A stretch of DNA of 64,000 nucleotides from Conchiformibius sp. (GCA_029984035.1 JASBYJ010000001.1:248001-312000), one strand, 5' to 3'. Shown: positions 16,480 through 25,383, counted from the stretch's first letter. Notes: generated by a model from the letters alone, not told the origin. Program-made: numbers and translations.

Positions 16480-17433
16480 TCAACGTTTGCGCGTATGCAG
16501 CAGGGAAATCAGTATGGATGCGCCAAGCGCACCGAATACAACCGACAGCGAGATGGAAACGGGCAGGTGAAACCAATGCATCAGCAGCATTTTGATACCG
16601 ATAAAGCAGAGAATGAATGCCAAGCCGTAATGCAGGAATACAAAGCGGTCTGCCATTTCCGCCAGCAGGAAATACATGGCGCGCAAACCCAAAATGGCGA
16701 AAATATTGGACGTTAATACGATAAACGGGTCGGTGGTTACGGCAAATACGGCGGGTATGCTGTCTACGGCAAAAATCACATCGCTCAGTTCCACCATAAT
16801 CAATACCAATAACAGCGGCGTGGCAATCCGTTTGCCGTTTTGCAGAGTAAAGAAATTTTCTTTGTCCAGCTTGTCGCTTACGCGAATGTGGCTCTGCAGC
16901 CATTTGAGCATGCGGTTGTCGGTCAAATCCTCCGCCTCGTCATTGTTGCCGCGTGCCATTTGGATGCCTGTGTAAAGCAAAAAGGCGCCGAAAATATACA
17001 AAATCCATTCAAAACGGCTGATAAGTGCCGCACCGATTAAAATCATCACGGCGCGCAAAACAATTGCGCCGAATACGCCGTAGAGCAATACGCGGTGTTG
17101 ATATTGGGGCGGTACTTTGAAATAGCTGAAAATCATTAGGAAAACAAAGAGATTGTCCACAGCTAATGATTTTTCCAAAATATAGCCGGTGAAATATTCC
17201 ATGACTTTGATATTGGCGGTTTCCGCCCCGTAGTTTTGCCGCACTTCAAAATAGAGCCATCCTGCGAAAAGGCATGAAACGGCTATCCACACTGCCGACC
17301 AAAACAATGCTTCTTTGACGCCGACTTTGTGTACGCCGGTTTTTTTCAAAGTCAGCATATCAATCACTATCATGATGAGTACGGCGGTAAAGAATACGCC
17401 GTAAAACAACGGGGAACCGATATTGGGGTGCAT
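16480..17433 (-). CDS. TerC family integral membrane protein (Alx-like)
   Basis: 317 residues with about nine transmembrane helices and the TerC family features: an acidic helix motif SLAVDNLFVFLMIFSYFKVP (about 90-110) and MVELSDVIFAVDSIPAVFAV (about 215-235), both carrying intramembrane Asp/Glu. Alx/TerC proteins are linked to manganese export and to metallating exported enzymes. No yybP-ykoY riboswitch is visible: only 68 bp separate it from the efp terminator. Confident on family. Confidence 0.9.
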   Translation of the reverse strand: MHPNIGSPLFYGVFFTAVLIMIVIDMLTLKKTGVHKVGVKEALFWSAVWIAVSCLFAGWLYFEVRQNYGAETANIKVMEYFTGYILEKSLAVDNLFVFLMIFSYFKVPPQYQHRVLLYGVFGAIVLRAVMILIGAALISRFEWILYIFGAFLLYTGIQMARGNNDEAEDLTDNRMLKWLQSHIRVSDKLDKENFFTLQNGKRIATPLLLVLIMVELSDVIFAVDSIPAVFAVTTDPFIVLTSNIFAILGLRAMYFLLAEMADRFVFLHYGLAFILCFIGIKMLLMHWFHLPVSISLSVVFGALGASILISLLHTRKR

Positions 17434-17456
17434 AGTGTTTCCTTTGCATGATGAAC

Positions 17457-17487
17457 AAAGCTGCCTGAAAAATTTTCAGGCAGCTTT
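17457..17487 (-). terminator. efp terminator, inverted DUS
   Basis: AAAGCTGCCTGAAAA (17457-17471) and TTTTCAGGCAGCTTT (17473-17487) are perfect complements, 14 bp past the efp stop on the minus strand. Confidence 0.85.
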
Positions 17488-17501
17488 TGTTGACTCGGTG
17501 T

Positions 17502-18062
17502 TTAAGCACGTTTGCGGAATTCGCCGGTGCGGGTATCGATTTCCACTTTGTCGCCGTTTTCAATGTAAGACATGACCTGAATTTCGGTGCCGCCTACCAA
17601 ACGCGCGGTTTTCATCACTTTACCGGAAGTGTCGCCTTTGACGGCCGGCTCGGTGTATTCCACTTCGCGCACGATAATCGTGGGCAGTTCCACCGAAATC
17701 GGATTGCCTTCGTAGAAGGTTACTTCGCACACGTCTTCCATGCCGTCCACGATGAATTTCAATGCGTCGCCGATATTGTCGGCTTCCACTTCGTATTGGT
17801 TGAATTCTTCGTCCATGAATACATACATGGGGTCGGCGAAATAGCTGTAGGTGCAGTTTTTTCTTGCGAGAACGACTACATCGAATTTGTCGTCTGCTTT
17901 AACGATGGTTTCGCTGTTGGCTCCGGTAAGCAGGTTTTTCAGTTTCATGCTGACTTTGGCTGAAGAACGTCCGCCTTTGATGTATTCGGTTTTTTGCACC
18001 ACCATCGGGTCGTTGCCAATCATAAATACGTTGCCTGCGCGCAACTCCTGTGCGGTTTTCAT
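17502..18062 (-). CDS. efp: Elongation factor P (arginine type)
   Basis: 186 residues with the three OB-like domains of EF-P. It rescues ribosomes stalled at polyproline. The tip of domain I reads KGGRSSAKV with Arg at position 32. This is the beta-proteobacterial/Pseudomonas form, which is rhamnosylated on Arg32 by EarP, unlike the Lys34 form of E. coli. EarP itself is not in the window. The start at 18062 is supported by the conserved MKTAQELRAGNVFMIG start. Monocistronic. Confidence 0.97.
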   Translation of the reverse strand: MKTAQELRAGNVFMIGNDPMVVQKTEYIKGGRSSAKVSMKLKNLLTGANSETIVKADDKFDVVVLARKNCTYSYFADPMYVFMDEEFNQYEVEADNIGDALKFIVDGMEDVCEVTFYEGNPISVELPTIIVREVEYTEPAVKGDTSGKVMKTARLVGGTEIQVMSYIENGDKVEIDTRTGEFRKRA

Positions 18063-18196
18063 GTGTAATGCCTTTTTTGGGGAAGTTGGAAAAAATCAAA
18101 ACGTGCGATTGTAGCGCAGATTTTTTATTTGAAAAAGCCGGACGGTGCGGATTGTGTGTGCGGGGCAGGGTTGCGGTATGGCGGCTGTCGGCGGAT

Positions 18197-18240
18197 TTCA
18201 GGCTGCCTGAAAGGACAATGTGCTTTTCAGGCAGCCTGAA
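18197..18240 (-). terminator. Two palindromic DUS after hemH
   Basis: TTCAGGCTGCCTGAA (18197-18211) and TTCAGGCAGCCTGAA (18226-18240) can fold separately or with each other into a stem. Directly downstream of hemH, so probably its terminator. Confidence 0.7.
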
Positions 18241-18246
18241 ACGGGT

Positions 18247-19242
18247 TTACAGCCATCCCTGCAAATGGGTCTGTACGATGTCTGACAGTGCGTCCAGCCA
18301 TTGTTCGTCGCTGTTCAGGCAGGGAATGTAGTTGAACGATTCTCCGCCTGCCTGAAGAAATTGTGCGCGTCCGCTGTCGGCGATTTCTTCCAATGTTTCT
18401 ATGCAGTCCGCGACAAAACAGGGGCAGACGATATCGATGTTTTTGATGCCTTGTGCGGGCAATCGGTCAAACAAATCTTGGGTGCAGGGTTCTACCCACG
18501 GGTCGTTTCCGAAACGGCTTTGATAGGCTACGGTGTAATCGCGTTCGGACAAGCCGAGCTTGGCAGCCACCAGTGCGGCAGTCTCGCGGCATTCGTCGGG
18601 ATAGGGGTCGCCTAAGTCGTATTGGCGTTGCGGAATGCCGTGGAAACTGAATATCAGGTGTCCGCCTTTGCGGTGGCGGCGGATGTGTTCCGTCAGTGCG
18701 CGAATATAGCCGGCATGGTTGTAAAAACGGGTAACGGTACGCAGGGATACCTGATTGCGTTGTCGCAGCATATCCCGAAATACTTTGTCCAAAGCCGCAC
18801 CGCTGCAACTGGCCGCGTATTGCGGAAACATCGATACGGCTAAGATTTGATTGACGCCTTGTTCTTTGAGAGAGCGGACGGCGTTGCGTACGGAAGGTTC
18901 GCCGTAAGTCATGGCGCACTCGACCAAAACGTTTTCAGGCAGCCTGCTTTGTAATGCTTTGCGTTGCCGTTCGCTGTGCACGATGAGCGGGGAACCTTCG
19001 GCTTGCCAAATTTGTCGGTAGGCGTGAGCGCTTTTGGGAGAGCGCAGGGGAAGAATAATCCCGCGCAAGATGGGTTGCCATTTCCAGCGGGGCAGTTCAA
19101 TCACGCGGGTATCGGACAGAAAATCGCGCAAATAAGGACGAAGTGCGGCGGCGGTAGGTGCGGAGGGCGAACCTAAATTAATGAGGAGAACGCCGGTTTT
19201 AGGGTGTTGCGAAGGTTTGGGTTCGGGATAGAAGTAGGGCAT
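18247..19242 (-). CDS. hemH: Ferrochelatase
   Basis: 331 residues. It inserts ferrous iron into protoporphyrin IX, the last step of heme synthesis, on the inner face of the membrane. GVLLINLGSPSAP is the N-terminal signature. The catalytic His lies in the motif LIFSFHGIPQRQYDLGDPY (about 200-220), and the conserved Glu in the ETLEEI segment near the C-terminus. The ATG at 19242 begins MPYFYPEPKPSQH. Stands alone on its strand. Confidence 0.96.
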   Translation of the reverse strand: MPYFYPEPKPSQHPKTGVLLINLGSPSAPTAAALRPYLRDFLSDTRVIELPRWKWQPILRGIILPLRSPKSAHAYRQIWQAEGSPLIVHSERQRKALQSRLPENVLVECAMTYGEPSVRNAVRSLKEQGVNQILAVSMFPQYAASCSGAALDKVFRDMLRQRNQVSLRTVTRFYNHAGYIRALTEHIRRHRKGGHLIFSFHGIPQRQYDLGDPYPDECRETAALVAAKLGLSERDYTVAYQSRFGNDPWVEPCTQDLFDRLPAQGIKNIDIVCPCFVADCIETLEEIADSGRAQFLQAGGESFNYIPCLNSDEQWLDALSDIVQTHLQGWL

Positions 19243-19343
19243 GGCGGTGTGGTTTCGTTTTTATGTGGCGGCTGCCTGAAAAGATGTTTCAGGTGTTTCA
19301 GGCAGCATGGGGAATGTTTTTTTGTTTTTAGATGAATAGACGT

Positions 19344-19835
19344 TTAAGCGTCAATTTCAGGCAAGCTCATTGCCAATACTGCTTGGGTCTGCCGCATACG
19401 GAATGCGGAAAGTTTTTCTGCCAATGCGGTATCGTGATTGGCAAGCAGCGAAACGGCAAACAAGGCGGCATTGGCCGCACCTGCCTCTCCGATGGCGAAA
19501 GTGGCCACGGGTATGCCTTTGGGCATTTGCACGATAGACAGCAGCGAATCTTCTCCGCGCAGATATTTGCTGGGCACGGGTACGCCCAATACGGGCAAAG
19601 CGGTTTGGCTGGCAATCATACCGGGCAGATGCGCGGCACCGCCTGCGCCTGCAATAATCGCTTGCAAACCTCTTTGTTGCGCAGATTTGGCGTATTCGAA
19701 CATCAAATCGGGCGTGCGGTGTGCCGATACCACGCGTGCTTCATAGGCTACGCCGAATTCTTTCAAAATACGCGCTGCCTGCTGCATAACGGGCCAGTCG
19801 CTGTTGCTGCCCATCACAATACCGATTTTTACCAT
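19344..19835 (-). CDS. purE: 5-(carboxyamino)imidazole ribonucleotide mutase
   Basis: 163 residues, typical for bacterial PurE, which converts N5-CAIR to CAIR in purine synthesis. The nucleotide-binding motif GSNSDWPVM is at residues 9-17, followed by the VSAHRTPD motif (about 38-45) with the conserved His. The GAGGAAHLPGM loop is intact. It begins 12 bp after ybaB on the same strand, so the two may be cotranscribed. Confidence 0.95.
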   Translation of the reverse strand: MVKIGIVMGSNSDWPVMQQAARILKEFGVAYEARVVSAHRTPDLMFEYAKSAQQRGLQAIIAGAGGAAHLPGMIASQTALPVLGVPVPSKYLRGEDSLLSIVQMPKGIPVATFAIGEAGAANAALFAVSLLANHDTALAEKLSAFRMRQTQAVLAMSLPEIDA

Positions 19836-19847
19836 GGTTTCTATTCC

Positions 19848-20183
19848 TTATTTGAAAAAATCACCGAAACCGGGCGGCAGGCCTTGTGTGAATTGCGACA
19901 TGCGGGCGGCCGAGGTGCTTTCACCTTTTTCGTAAGCATCGTTTAAGGCTGCCAAAATCAAATCTTCCAACATTTCTTTGTCGTCGGCCGCTTCGCTGAT
20001 GAGTTCGGGGCTGATGTCGATTTTGGTAACGACATGGTTGCAGGTTGCGGCAACTTTAACCAAACCGTTGCCTGCTTGTCCTTCCACTTCGGTTTGCGCC
20101 AATTCCGCTTGTGCTTTTTTGACGTTTTCCTGCATTTTTTGGGCTTGCTGCATCAATCCGCCCAGTCCGGCTTTACCAAACAT
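19848..20183 (-). CDS. YbaB/EbfC nucleoid-associated protein
   Basis: 111 residues. It begins MFGKAGLGGLMQQAQKMQEN and has the alpha-beta-alpha layout of YbaB/EbfC, a small dimeric DNA-binding protein. In many bacteria it follows dnaX and precedes recR; here it precedes purE, and dnaX is about 42 kb away. The GLPPGFGDF C-terminus is also typical. RBS GGAG lies just upstream. Confidence 0.93.
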   Translation of the reverse strand: MFGKAGLGGLMQQAQKMQENVKKAQAELAQTEVEGQAGNGLVKVAATCNHVVTKIDISPELISEAADDKEMLEDLILAALNDAYEKGESTSAARMSQFTQGLPPGFGDFFK

Positions 20184-20674
20184 TTGTGTGCTCCTGAGTT
20201 AAAAACGCTACGGCAGCCCGAATTGCGGCTGCCTGAACAATCAAACTATCGGCAATTTCAGCGCGATATGTAGGCTAATGAGTATAACAGAGTTTAGTAT
20301 TCGGATTGCAACAGTTGTATATCAATATAATCCAAGGCTTGTATCCGGTTGTTACCAGTGCTGCGGGTGCTGTAAAGATATTGTTGTAAGTTGTTTTGGG
20401 TAAATGGAATTTCGGTTAAGATAAAAATAATTAAAGTGCGAAAATAAAGGAAGTTGGAAATTTAAAGGAAGTTGGAGATTTGCGTTTGCTTATAATAAAT
20501 AAAATAAATTGAAAAAATAGTTACAATAGCTAAATTTGTTGTGTATATTTCGTCCCACATTGCTGAAGCGGAATAAGGCAGAAAGGCATATAATGTTGGT
20601 GCCGGAATGCAAACCCATTTTTGTTATTACTACCCTTCGGCAAATTTTTATCATCCTTCTTAAGGAGAAGAACC
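20184..20674. other. katA upstream region
   Basis: 490 bp without a gene. AT-rich. It holds an 18-bp tandem repeat (20446-20481) directly followed by GCTTATAATAAA, whose TATAAT (20491-20496) could be a -10 box, and a long leader of about 170 nt before katA. I could not identify an OxyR site by eye. Confidence 0.55.
20446..20481. repeat. 18-bp tandem repeat upstream of katA
   Basis: AAAGGAAGTTGGAAATTT (20446-20463) is followed at once by AAAGGAAGTTGGAGATTT (20464-20481), with one mismatch. It sits 10-45 bp before a candidate -10 box, a place where activators bind. Confidence 0.85.
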
Positions 20675-22204
20675 ATGTCTCAAAACAAATGCCCTGTAAC
20701 CCACTTGACCATGAGCAACGGCGCACCCGTTGCCGACAACCAAAACAGCCTCACCGCCGGCCCGCGCGGCCCTTTGCTGGCGCAGGATTTGTGGCTGAAT
20801 GAGAAGCTCGCCGACTTCGCCCGCGAAGTGATTCCGGAGCGCCGCATGCACGCCAAAGGTTCGGGCGCGTTCGGCACGTTTACCGTTACCAACGACATCA
20901 CCAAATACACCCGCGCCGCCATTTTCAGCGAAGTGGGCAAAAAAACCGAAATGTTTGCGCGTTTTACCACCGTTGCCGGTGAGCGCGGCGCCGCCGATGC
21001 CGAGCGCGACATTCGCGGTTTCGCCTTGAAGTTCTACACCGAAGAAGGCAACTGGGACATGGTGGGCAACAACACCCCCGTGTTCTTCCTGCGCGACCCG
21101 CGCAAATTCCCCGATTTGAACAAAGCGGTAAAACGCGACCCGCGCACCAATATGCGTTCCGCCACCAACAACTGGGATTTCTGGACGCTGCTGCCTGAAG
21201 CCTTCCACCAAGTTACCATCGTGATGTCCGAGCGCGGCATTCCCGCCAGCTACCGCCACATGCACGGTTTCGGCAGCCACACCTACAGCTTCTGGAACAA
21301 AGACGGCGAGCGTTTCTGGGTGAAATTCCACTTCCGCACCCAACAAGGCATCAAAAACCTGAGCAACGAAGAAGCCGCCGCCATCATCGCCAACGACCGC
21401 GAAAGCCATCAGCGCGACCTGTATGAAAGCATTGAAAAAGGCGACTTCCCGAAATGGACGATGTACGTTCAAGTGATGCCCGAAGCCGATGCGGAAAAAG
21501 TGCCTTACCACCCGTTTGACCTGACCAAAGTTTGGCCGAAAGGCGATTATCCCCTGATTGAAGTGGGCGAGTTTGAACTGAACAAAAACCCCGAAAACTT
21601 CTTTGCCGATGTGGAGCAATCCGCTTTCGCACCGAGCAACTTGGTTCCCGGTATCGGCGCTTCTCCCGACCGCATGCTGCAAGCGCGTTTGTTCAACTAC
21701 GCCGATGCGCAACGCTACCGTTTGGGCGTAAACCACAAGCAAATTCCGGTAAACGCGCCGCGTTGCCCCGTTCACAGCAACGCCCGCGACGGTTACGGCC
21801 GCACGGACGGCAACTACGGCAGCACCATCGCCTACGAGCCGAACTCGTTCAGCCAATGGCAGCAACAGCCCGACTACGCCGAGCCGCCGTTGAAAATTGA
21901 CGGTTATGCCGCGCATTGGGATTTCCGCAACGATGATGCCGACTACTTCAGCCAGCCGCGCGTGTTGTTCAACAATATGAGCAACGAACAGAAACAAACC
22001 CTGTTCAACAACACCGCCGCCGGTATGGGCGATGCTTTGGACTTCATCAAATACCGCCATATCCGCAACTGCTACGCTTGCGACCCCGCTTACGGCGAAG
22101 GCGTTGCCAAAGCTCTGGGCATGACTGTGGCCGATGCGATTGCCGCTTACGACAGCGACCCGGCGATGGGTCAGCCCGGTTTGTTGAAACCGGCAGGCAA
22201 ATAA
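20675..22204 (+). CDS. katA: Monofunctional heme catalase
   Basis: 509 residues, clade 3 size. It breaks down hydrogen peroxide in the cytoplasm. The ATG at 20675 is 7 nt after AAGGAG. The catalytic His lies in the RRMHAKGSGAFGTF segment (about 55), the Asn in the NNTPVFF block, and the proximal heme Tyr in the FNYADAQRYRLG motif (about 345). Codon use is strongly biased to G or C in third position, quite unlike the flanking genes, and this creates a 466-codon antisense frame that I reject. The composition suggests acquisition or allele replacement from a GC-richer relative, or extreme translational selection. Single gene with its own terminator. Confidence 0.96.
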   Translation: MSQNKCPVTHLTMSNGAPVADNQNSLTAGPRGPLLAQDLWLNEKLADFAREVIPERRMHAKGSGAFGTFTVTNDITKYTRAAIFSEVGKKTEMFARFTTVAGERGAADAERDIRGFALKFYTEEGNWDMVGNNTPVFFLRDPRKFPDLNKAVKRDPRTNMRSATNNWDFWTLLPEAFHQVTIVMSERGIPASYRHMHGFGSHTYSFWNKDGERFWVKFHFRTQQGIKNLSNEEAAAIIANDRESHQRDLYESIEKGDFPKWTMYVQVMPEADAEKVPYHPFDLTKVWPKGDYPLIEVGEFELNKNPENFFADVEQSAFAPSNLVPGIGASPDRMLQARLFNYADAQRYRLGVNHKQIPVNAPRCPVHSNARDGYGRTDGNYGSTIAYEPNSFSQWQQQPDYAEPPLKIDGYAAHWDFRNDDADYFSQPRVLFNNMSNEQKQTLFNNTAAGMGDALDFIKYRHIRNCYACDPAYGEGVAKALGMTVADAIAAYDSDPAMGQPGLLKPAGK

Positions 22205-22231
22205 TCCAGCATCTGATTTGATGTGAAATGA

Positions 22232-22266
22232 ACCGTCCGTGTGCCGTGTGCATACGGGCGGTTTTT
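22232..22266 (+). terminator. katA terminator
   Basis: ACCGTCCGT (22232-22240) and ACGGGCGGT (22254-22262) form a stem with one G-U pair, followed by TTTTT. Not DUS-based. Confidence 0.85.
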
Positions 22267-22371
22267 GTGTAAACGGCGGTTTACCTTTTTTGTCGCTCGC
22301 TTAAAATAAAAATATGAAAAATCCTTTATCATAAACATCTTTCATAACACACATATTCAAGAGGGTACACC

Positions 22372-22683
22372 ATGTTGAAATCCAAAACCGTTCTTGCCGC
22401 CCTGTTTGCCGCCTTTGCTTTTGGCGCGGCCGCGCCTTCTTTTGCGGGCGACGATGAGCGTTATTACGAACAAAACCGCGCCCAATTCATCACTTATGAA
22501 AAAGCGGCACAAACGGCGGTTGCCCATGTCGGCGGCGGCGTTGCCACCGATGTGGATTTTGAACACAGCGTGCGCAAAGGAACTTATTTTGAAGTGGAAG
22601 TGCGCGGCAAAGACGGGCGCGAATACGATGTGAAAATTGATGCGAAAACCGGCAAGGTTTTGTCTTTAAAGATTGATTATTGA
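22372..22683 (+). CDS. Periplasmic PepSY-domain protein
   Basis: 103 residues: a Sec signal peptide ending in APSFA, then one PepSY domain (ITYEKAAQTAVAHVGGGVATDVDFEH... EYDVKIDAKTGKVLSLKIDY). Small secreted PepSY proteins are proposed to inhibit peptidases or bind at the cell surface; the exact role is unknown. RBS AGAGGG lies just before the ATG. Divided from tyrS by a shared DUS terminator. Confidence 0.9.
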   Translation: MLKSKTVLAALFAAFAFGAAAPSFAGDDERYYEQNRAQFITYEKAAQTAVAHVGGGVATDVDFEHSVRKGTYFEVEVRGKDGREYDVKIDAKTGKVLSLKIDY

Positions 22684-22703
22684 TTATTGATTGTTCGGTT
22701 AAG

Positions 22704-22734
22704 CAGGCTGCCTGAAAACGTTTCAGGCAGCCTG
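22704..22734. terminator. Bidirectional terminator between PepSY gene and tyrS
   Basis: CAGGCTGCCTGAAA (22704-22717) and TTTCAGGCAGCCTG (22721-22734) form a 14-bp stem with a 3-nt loop between two convergent genes. Confidence 0.88.
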
Positions 22735-22749
22735 TTATTTGTCAATTGG

Positions 22750-24048
22750 TCATGACCATACCAATAAAGCATGGTTGCGTTTGCCGCGTTTGATGATGGT
22801 GTATTTTCCGAAGCGTTTGTGTTCTTCCGAGATTAAATACGCATCATCGGGCTTTTCCGTTGCATGGTTGGGGTTGTTTGCTTCTGCGGGTATGCCGTTG
22901 AGCAATACGGCTTTGCTGCCGATGAATCCGCGCGCTTCTTTATTGGATTGCGCCAGACCTGTTTGGACCAAAGCTTCCACTACATTCAGGCTGCCTGAAA
23001 CGCGGAAGGCAGGCAGGCCGTCTAAGGCCAGTTGTGCGTAATCCTGTTCGGTCAGGCTGCTTTCATCGCCTGAAAACAGGCTTTGGGTGATGCGTTGGGC
23101 GGCTTCCAATGCGCTATCGCCGTGAATTAGGCGGGTCATTTCTTCGGCGAGAATGCGTTGTGCTTCGGGTTTGCTGCCGCTGGCTTGGTCTGAGGCTTCG
23201 ATGGCATCAATTTCTTCTATGCTTAAGAAAGTGAAGTATTTTAGAAATTTATATACGTCTGCATCGGCTACTTTCAACCAGAATTGGTAGAACTGGTAGG
23301 GCGAGGTTTTTTGTGCGTTCAGCCAAACTGCGCCGCCTTCGGTCTTGCCGAATTTGGTGCCGTCTGCTTTGGTAACGAGCGGCAGGGTGAGACCGTGTAC
23401 GCTTTTTTGGTTGAGGCGGCGCGTGGTCTCTGTGCCCCAAGTGATATTGCCCCATTGGTCGCTGCCGCCGATTTGCAGTTGTACGTTGTGGCGTTTATTG
23501 AGTTCGGCAAAGTCATAGCCTTGCAGCAGGGCGTAAGAAAATTCGGTGAAGGAGATGCCTTGGTCTTCCCGTTCGATACGCTGTTTGACGGATTCTTTGG
23601 CGAGCATGGCGTTGACGGAGAAGTGTTTGCCGATGTCGCGTAAGAAGTCGAGACAGTTCATATTGCCGAACCAGTCGGCATTATTGGCCATGATGGCTGA
23701 ATTTGCGCCTTCGAATTTTAAAAACGGTTTGAGTTGGGTGCGAATGCTGCTGACCCAACCTGCAACGGTTTCGGGGGTGTTCAGGCTGCGTTCGGCGGCT
23801 TTGAAGCTGGGGTCGCCTATCATGCCGGTTGCGCCGCCGACCAATGCAACGGGGGTGTGTCCTGCGTTTTGAAAGCGGCGCAGCACCAATACGGGCAGCA
23901 GATGGCCGATGTGCAGGCTGTCGGCGGTGGGGTCGAAACCGCAATAGAGAGCGATGTTTTCTTTGTCCAACAGCTTGGACAATTCGTTGATATCGGTGGT
24001 TTGGGCAATCAGGCCGCGTGCCTGTAAGTCGTTTAATAATGCGTTCAT
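22750..24048 (-). CDS. tyrS: Tyrosyl-tRNA synthetase
   Basis: 432 residues. Class I synthetase charging tRNA-Tyr. The ATP-binding HIGH motif is HIGHLLP (46-52), and the KMSKS-equivalent is KFGKTEGG (about 238), in the TyrRS variant using KFGKS/T. The C-terminal 80 residues form an S4 RNA-binding domain (ARGFIGSKAVLLNGI). Start at 24048 fits the family (MNALLNDLQARGLI). Monocistronic; the DUS hairpin downstream is shared with the PepSY gene. Confidence 0.97.
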   Translation of the reverse strand: MNALLNDLQARGLIAQTTDINELSKLLDKENIALYCGFDPTADSLHIGHLLPVLVLRRFQNAGHTPVALVGGATGMIGDPSFKAAERSLNTPETVAGWVSSIRTQLKPFLKFEGANSAIMANNADWFGNMNCLDFLRDIGKHFSVNAMLAKESVKQRIEREDQGISFTEFSYALLQGYDFAELNKRHNVQLQIGGSDQWGNITWGTETTRRLNQKSVHGLTLPLVTKADGTKFGKTEGGAVWLNAQKTSPYQFYQFWLKVADADVYKFLKYFTFLSIEEIDAIEASDQASGSKPEAQRILAEEMTRLIHGDSALEAAQRITQSLFSGDESSLTEQDYAQLALDGLPAFRVSGSLNVVEALVQTGLAQSNKEARGFIGSKAVLLNGIPAEANNPNHATEKPDDAYLISEEHKRFGKYTIIKRGKRNHALLVWS

Positions 24049-24071
24049 CGGTTTTAATCCAATATTAAAAA

Positions 24072-24097
24072 GCTGCCTGAAAGAGCGTTCAGGCAGC
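24072..24097 (-). terminator. nnrS terminator, inverted DUS
   Basis: GCTGCCTGAA (24072-24081) pairs with TTCAGGCAGC (24088-24097). It lies between the nnrS stop and the tyrS start. Confidence 0.7.
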
Positions 24098-24151
24098 CTG
24101 AAAAACGGTGGGGAATTTTACCCGATTTTCCTGTTGCCGTGTACGGCATTG

Positions 24152-25318
24152 TCAGCGGACGATTTTTAATTCGTTGCGCTGCTCGGCTTGGGTGAGCCAA
24201 GGCAGGTAGCGGAGGAAATAAATCAAGAGCGATAAGGCGAACAATACCGCGGAAACGCGCAGGGAATGGGCGTAGGCTGTGGCATTGTGATAGAGCATGA
24301 CTGCTGCCAGTGCGCGGAATAGGCATGCGGCAACCATCAGGCCGAATGCGGCCGTTAAGCCTTTCGGAGCGGGGTAAAGCGGTCGGCCGGTATGTCCGAG
24401 TGCGGTACGCGTCATCATGCTGACGGTCAGTAAGCCGATACCGCCGACTGCGATGAGATGTATGCCCAAGCTTTGCCATTGGGGCTGCCATGCGGAAAAA
24501 CCGAGCACCGTCATGCCCGATGCTGTGAGGGCATGGCCCAGATGCAGTGTCCATAACATGGGTTCTCGCAAGATGCCTTTTTCAAACCAGTAAACGGTTT
24601 GGCGTATGCCTACCGCGCCGGCCAGCAGTGCGGGTATGGCGGCGGGTTTGGCTGCCTGAAAAAACAGCAGTACCGCTGCAACGATGGGAAGCAGCAAAGA
24701 GGCATTAATCAGCCATATCGGGCTGTGTTTTTGCGGCGTGTTCAAGCGGCGGGCAGTGAAAAAGGAAATGATGCGGTTGCCGATTAAGCCGATAAAGGCG
24801 GCTACCATCATCAGCCCTGCAATCAAAGCGTAACGCAGAGAGGTTTGTGATGCGGCAAGCAAGATGTGGAAACACGCATGTGCTGCGCCGAATAAAAACA
24901 GTGCGGCAACGGCGGGGTAGTTGCGGGTGTTTTTGCTTTTTAAAACCGCACACCCCATACAGAAAGCAGCCGACCAGAAAAACAACGTCCCCGACAATGC
25001 AGATAAGAGATGGGTAGGCAGGAAAGCGGTGATGCGTGCGAGCAGCCATAATGCAACCAATAACATCAACGTTTTGCCGCGTACCGGAGGCTGCCCTGTC
25101 CAAGTGGCGACGGCAGTGAGTAAAAAGGCAACCACTACCGCGCCGGCGTATCCCCATATCATTTCATGGGCATGCCAAAAAAAGCCCGGAAGGGCATCGG
25201 TGCCCTGATAGCCGAAACCCCAAAGCAAAATGGACAATGCTCCGTACAGGGCGGCTAAAAGATACAGCGGACGAAACGCCATGCTCCAAACAGGGTGGGA
25301 AGGGGAGAATAAAGTCAT
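24152..25318 (-). CDS. nnrS: NnrS family membrane protein
   Basis: 388 residues with about twelve hydrophobic helices. N-terminal SHPVWSMAFRPLYLLAALYG and the HAHEMIWGYAGAVVVAFLLT helix carry the His residues typical of NnrS, a haem- and copper-containing membrane protein that relieves nitric-oxide stress. I prefer the ATG at 25318: GGAG lies about 10 nt upstream, whereas an ATG at 25327 would be only 1 nt from it. No denitrification genes are adjacent. Several internal DUS occur. Confidence 0.9.
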   Translation of the reverse strand: MTLFSPSHPVWSMAFRPLYLLAALYGALSILLWGFGYQGTDALPGFFWHAHEMIWGYAGAVVVAFLLTAVATWTGQPPVRGKTLMLLVALWLLARITAFLPTHLLSALSGTLFFWSAAFCMGCAVLKSKNTRNYPAVAALFLFGAAHACFHILLAASQTSLRYALIAGLMMVAAFIGLIGNRIISFFTARRLNTPQKHSPIWLINASLLLPIVAAVLLFFQAAKPAAIPALLAGAVGIRQTVYWFEKGILREPMLWTLHLGHALTASGMTVLGFSAWQPQWQSLGIHLIAVGGIGLLTVSMMTRTALGHTGRPLYPAPKGLTAAFGLMVAACLFRALAAVMLYHNATAYAHSLRVSAVLFALSLLIYFLRYLPWLTQAEQRNELKIVR

Positions 25319-25341
25319 TTTATCCATACTCCAAACAGCCG

Positions 25342-25373
25342 ACAGGCTGTCTGAAAGTTTTCAGGCAGCCTGT
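25342..25373 (-). terminator. ackA terminator, imperfect inverted DUS
   Basis: ACAGGCTGTCTGAAA (25342-25356) pairs with TTTCAGGCAGCCTGT (25359-25373) with one G-T wobble. The left arm is a variant uptake sequence (GGCTGTCTGAA). Confidence 0.75.
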
Positions 25374-25383
25374 TAATGCATGA

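Noticed and set aside
17434..17501. yybP-ykoY manganese riboswitch before the TerC gene
   Set aside because: The 68-bp gap is mostly the efp terminator; too short for the motif.
20660..22060. 466-codon open frame antisense to katA
   Set aside because: It is a by-product of the G/C-ending codons of katA; the sense frame is a complete catalase with ribosome site and terminator.
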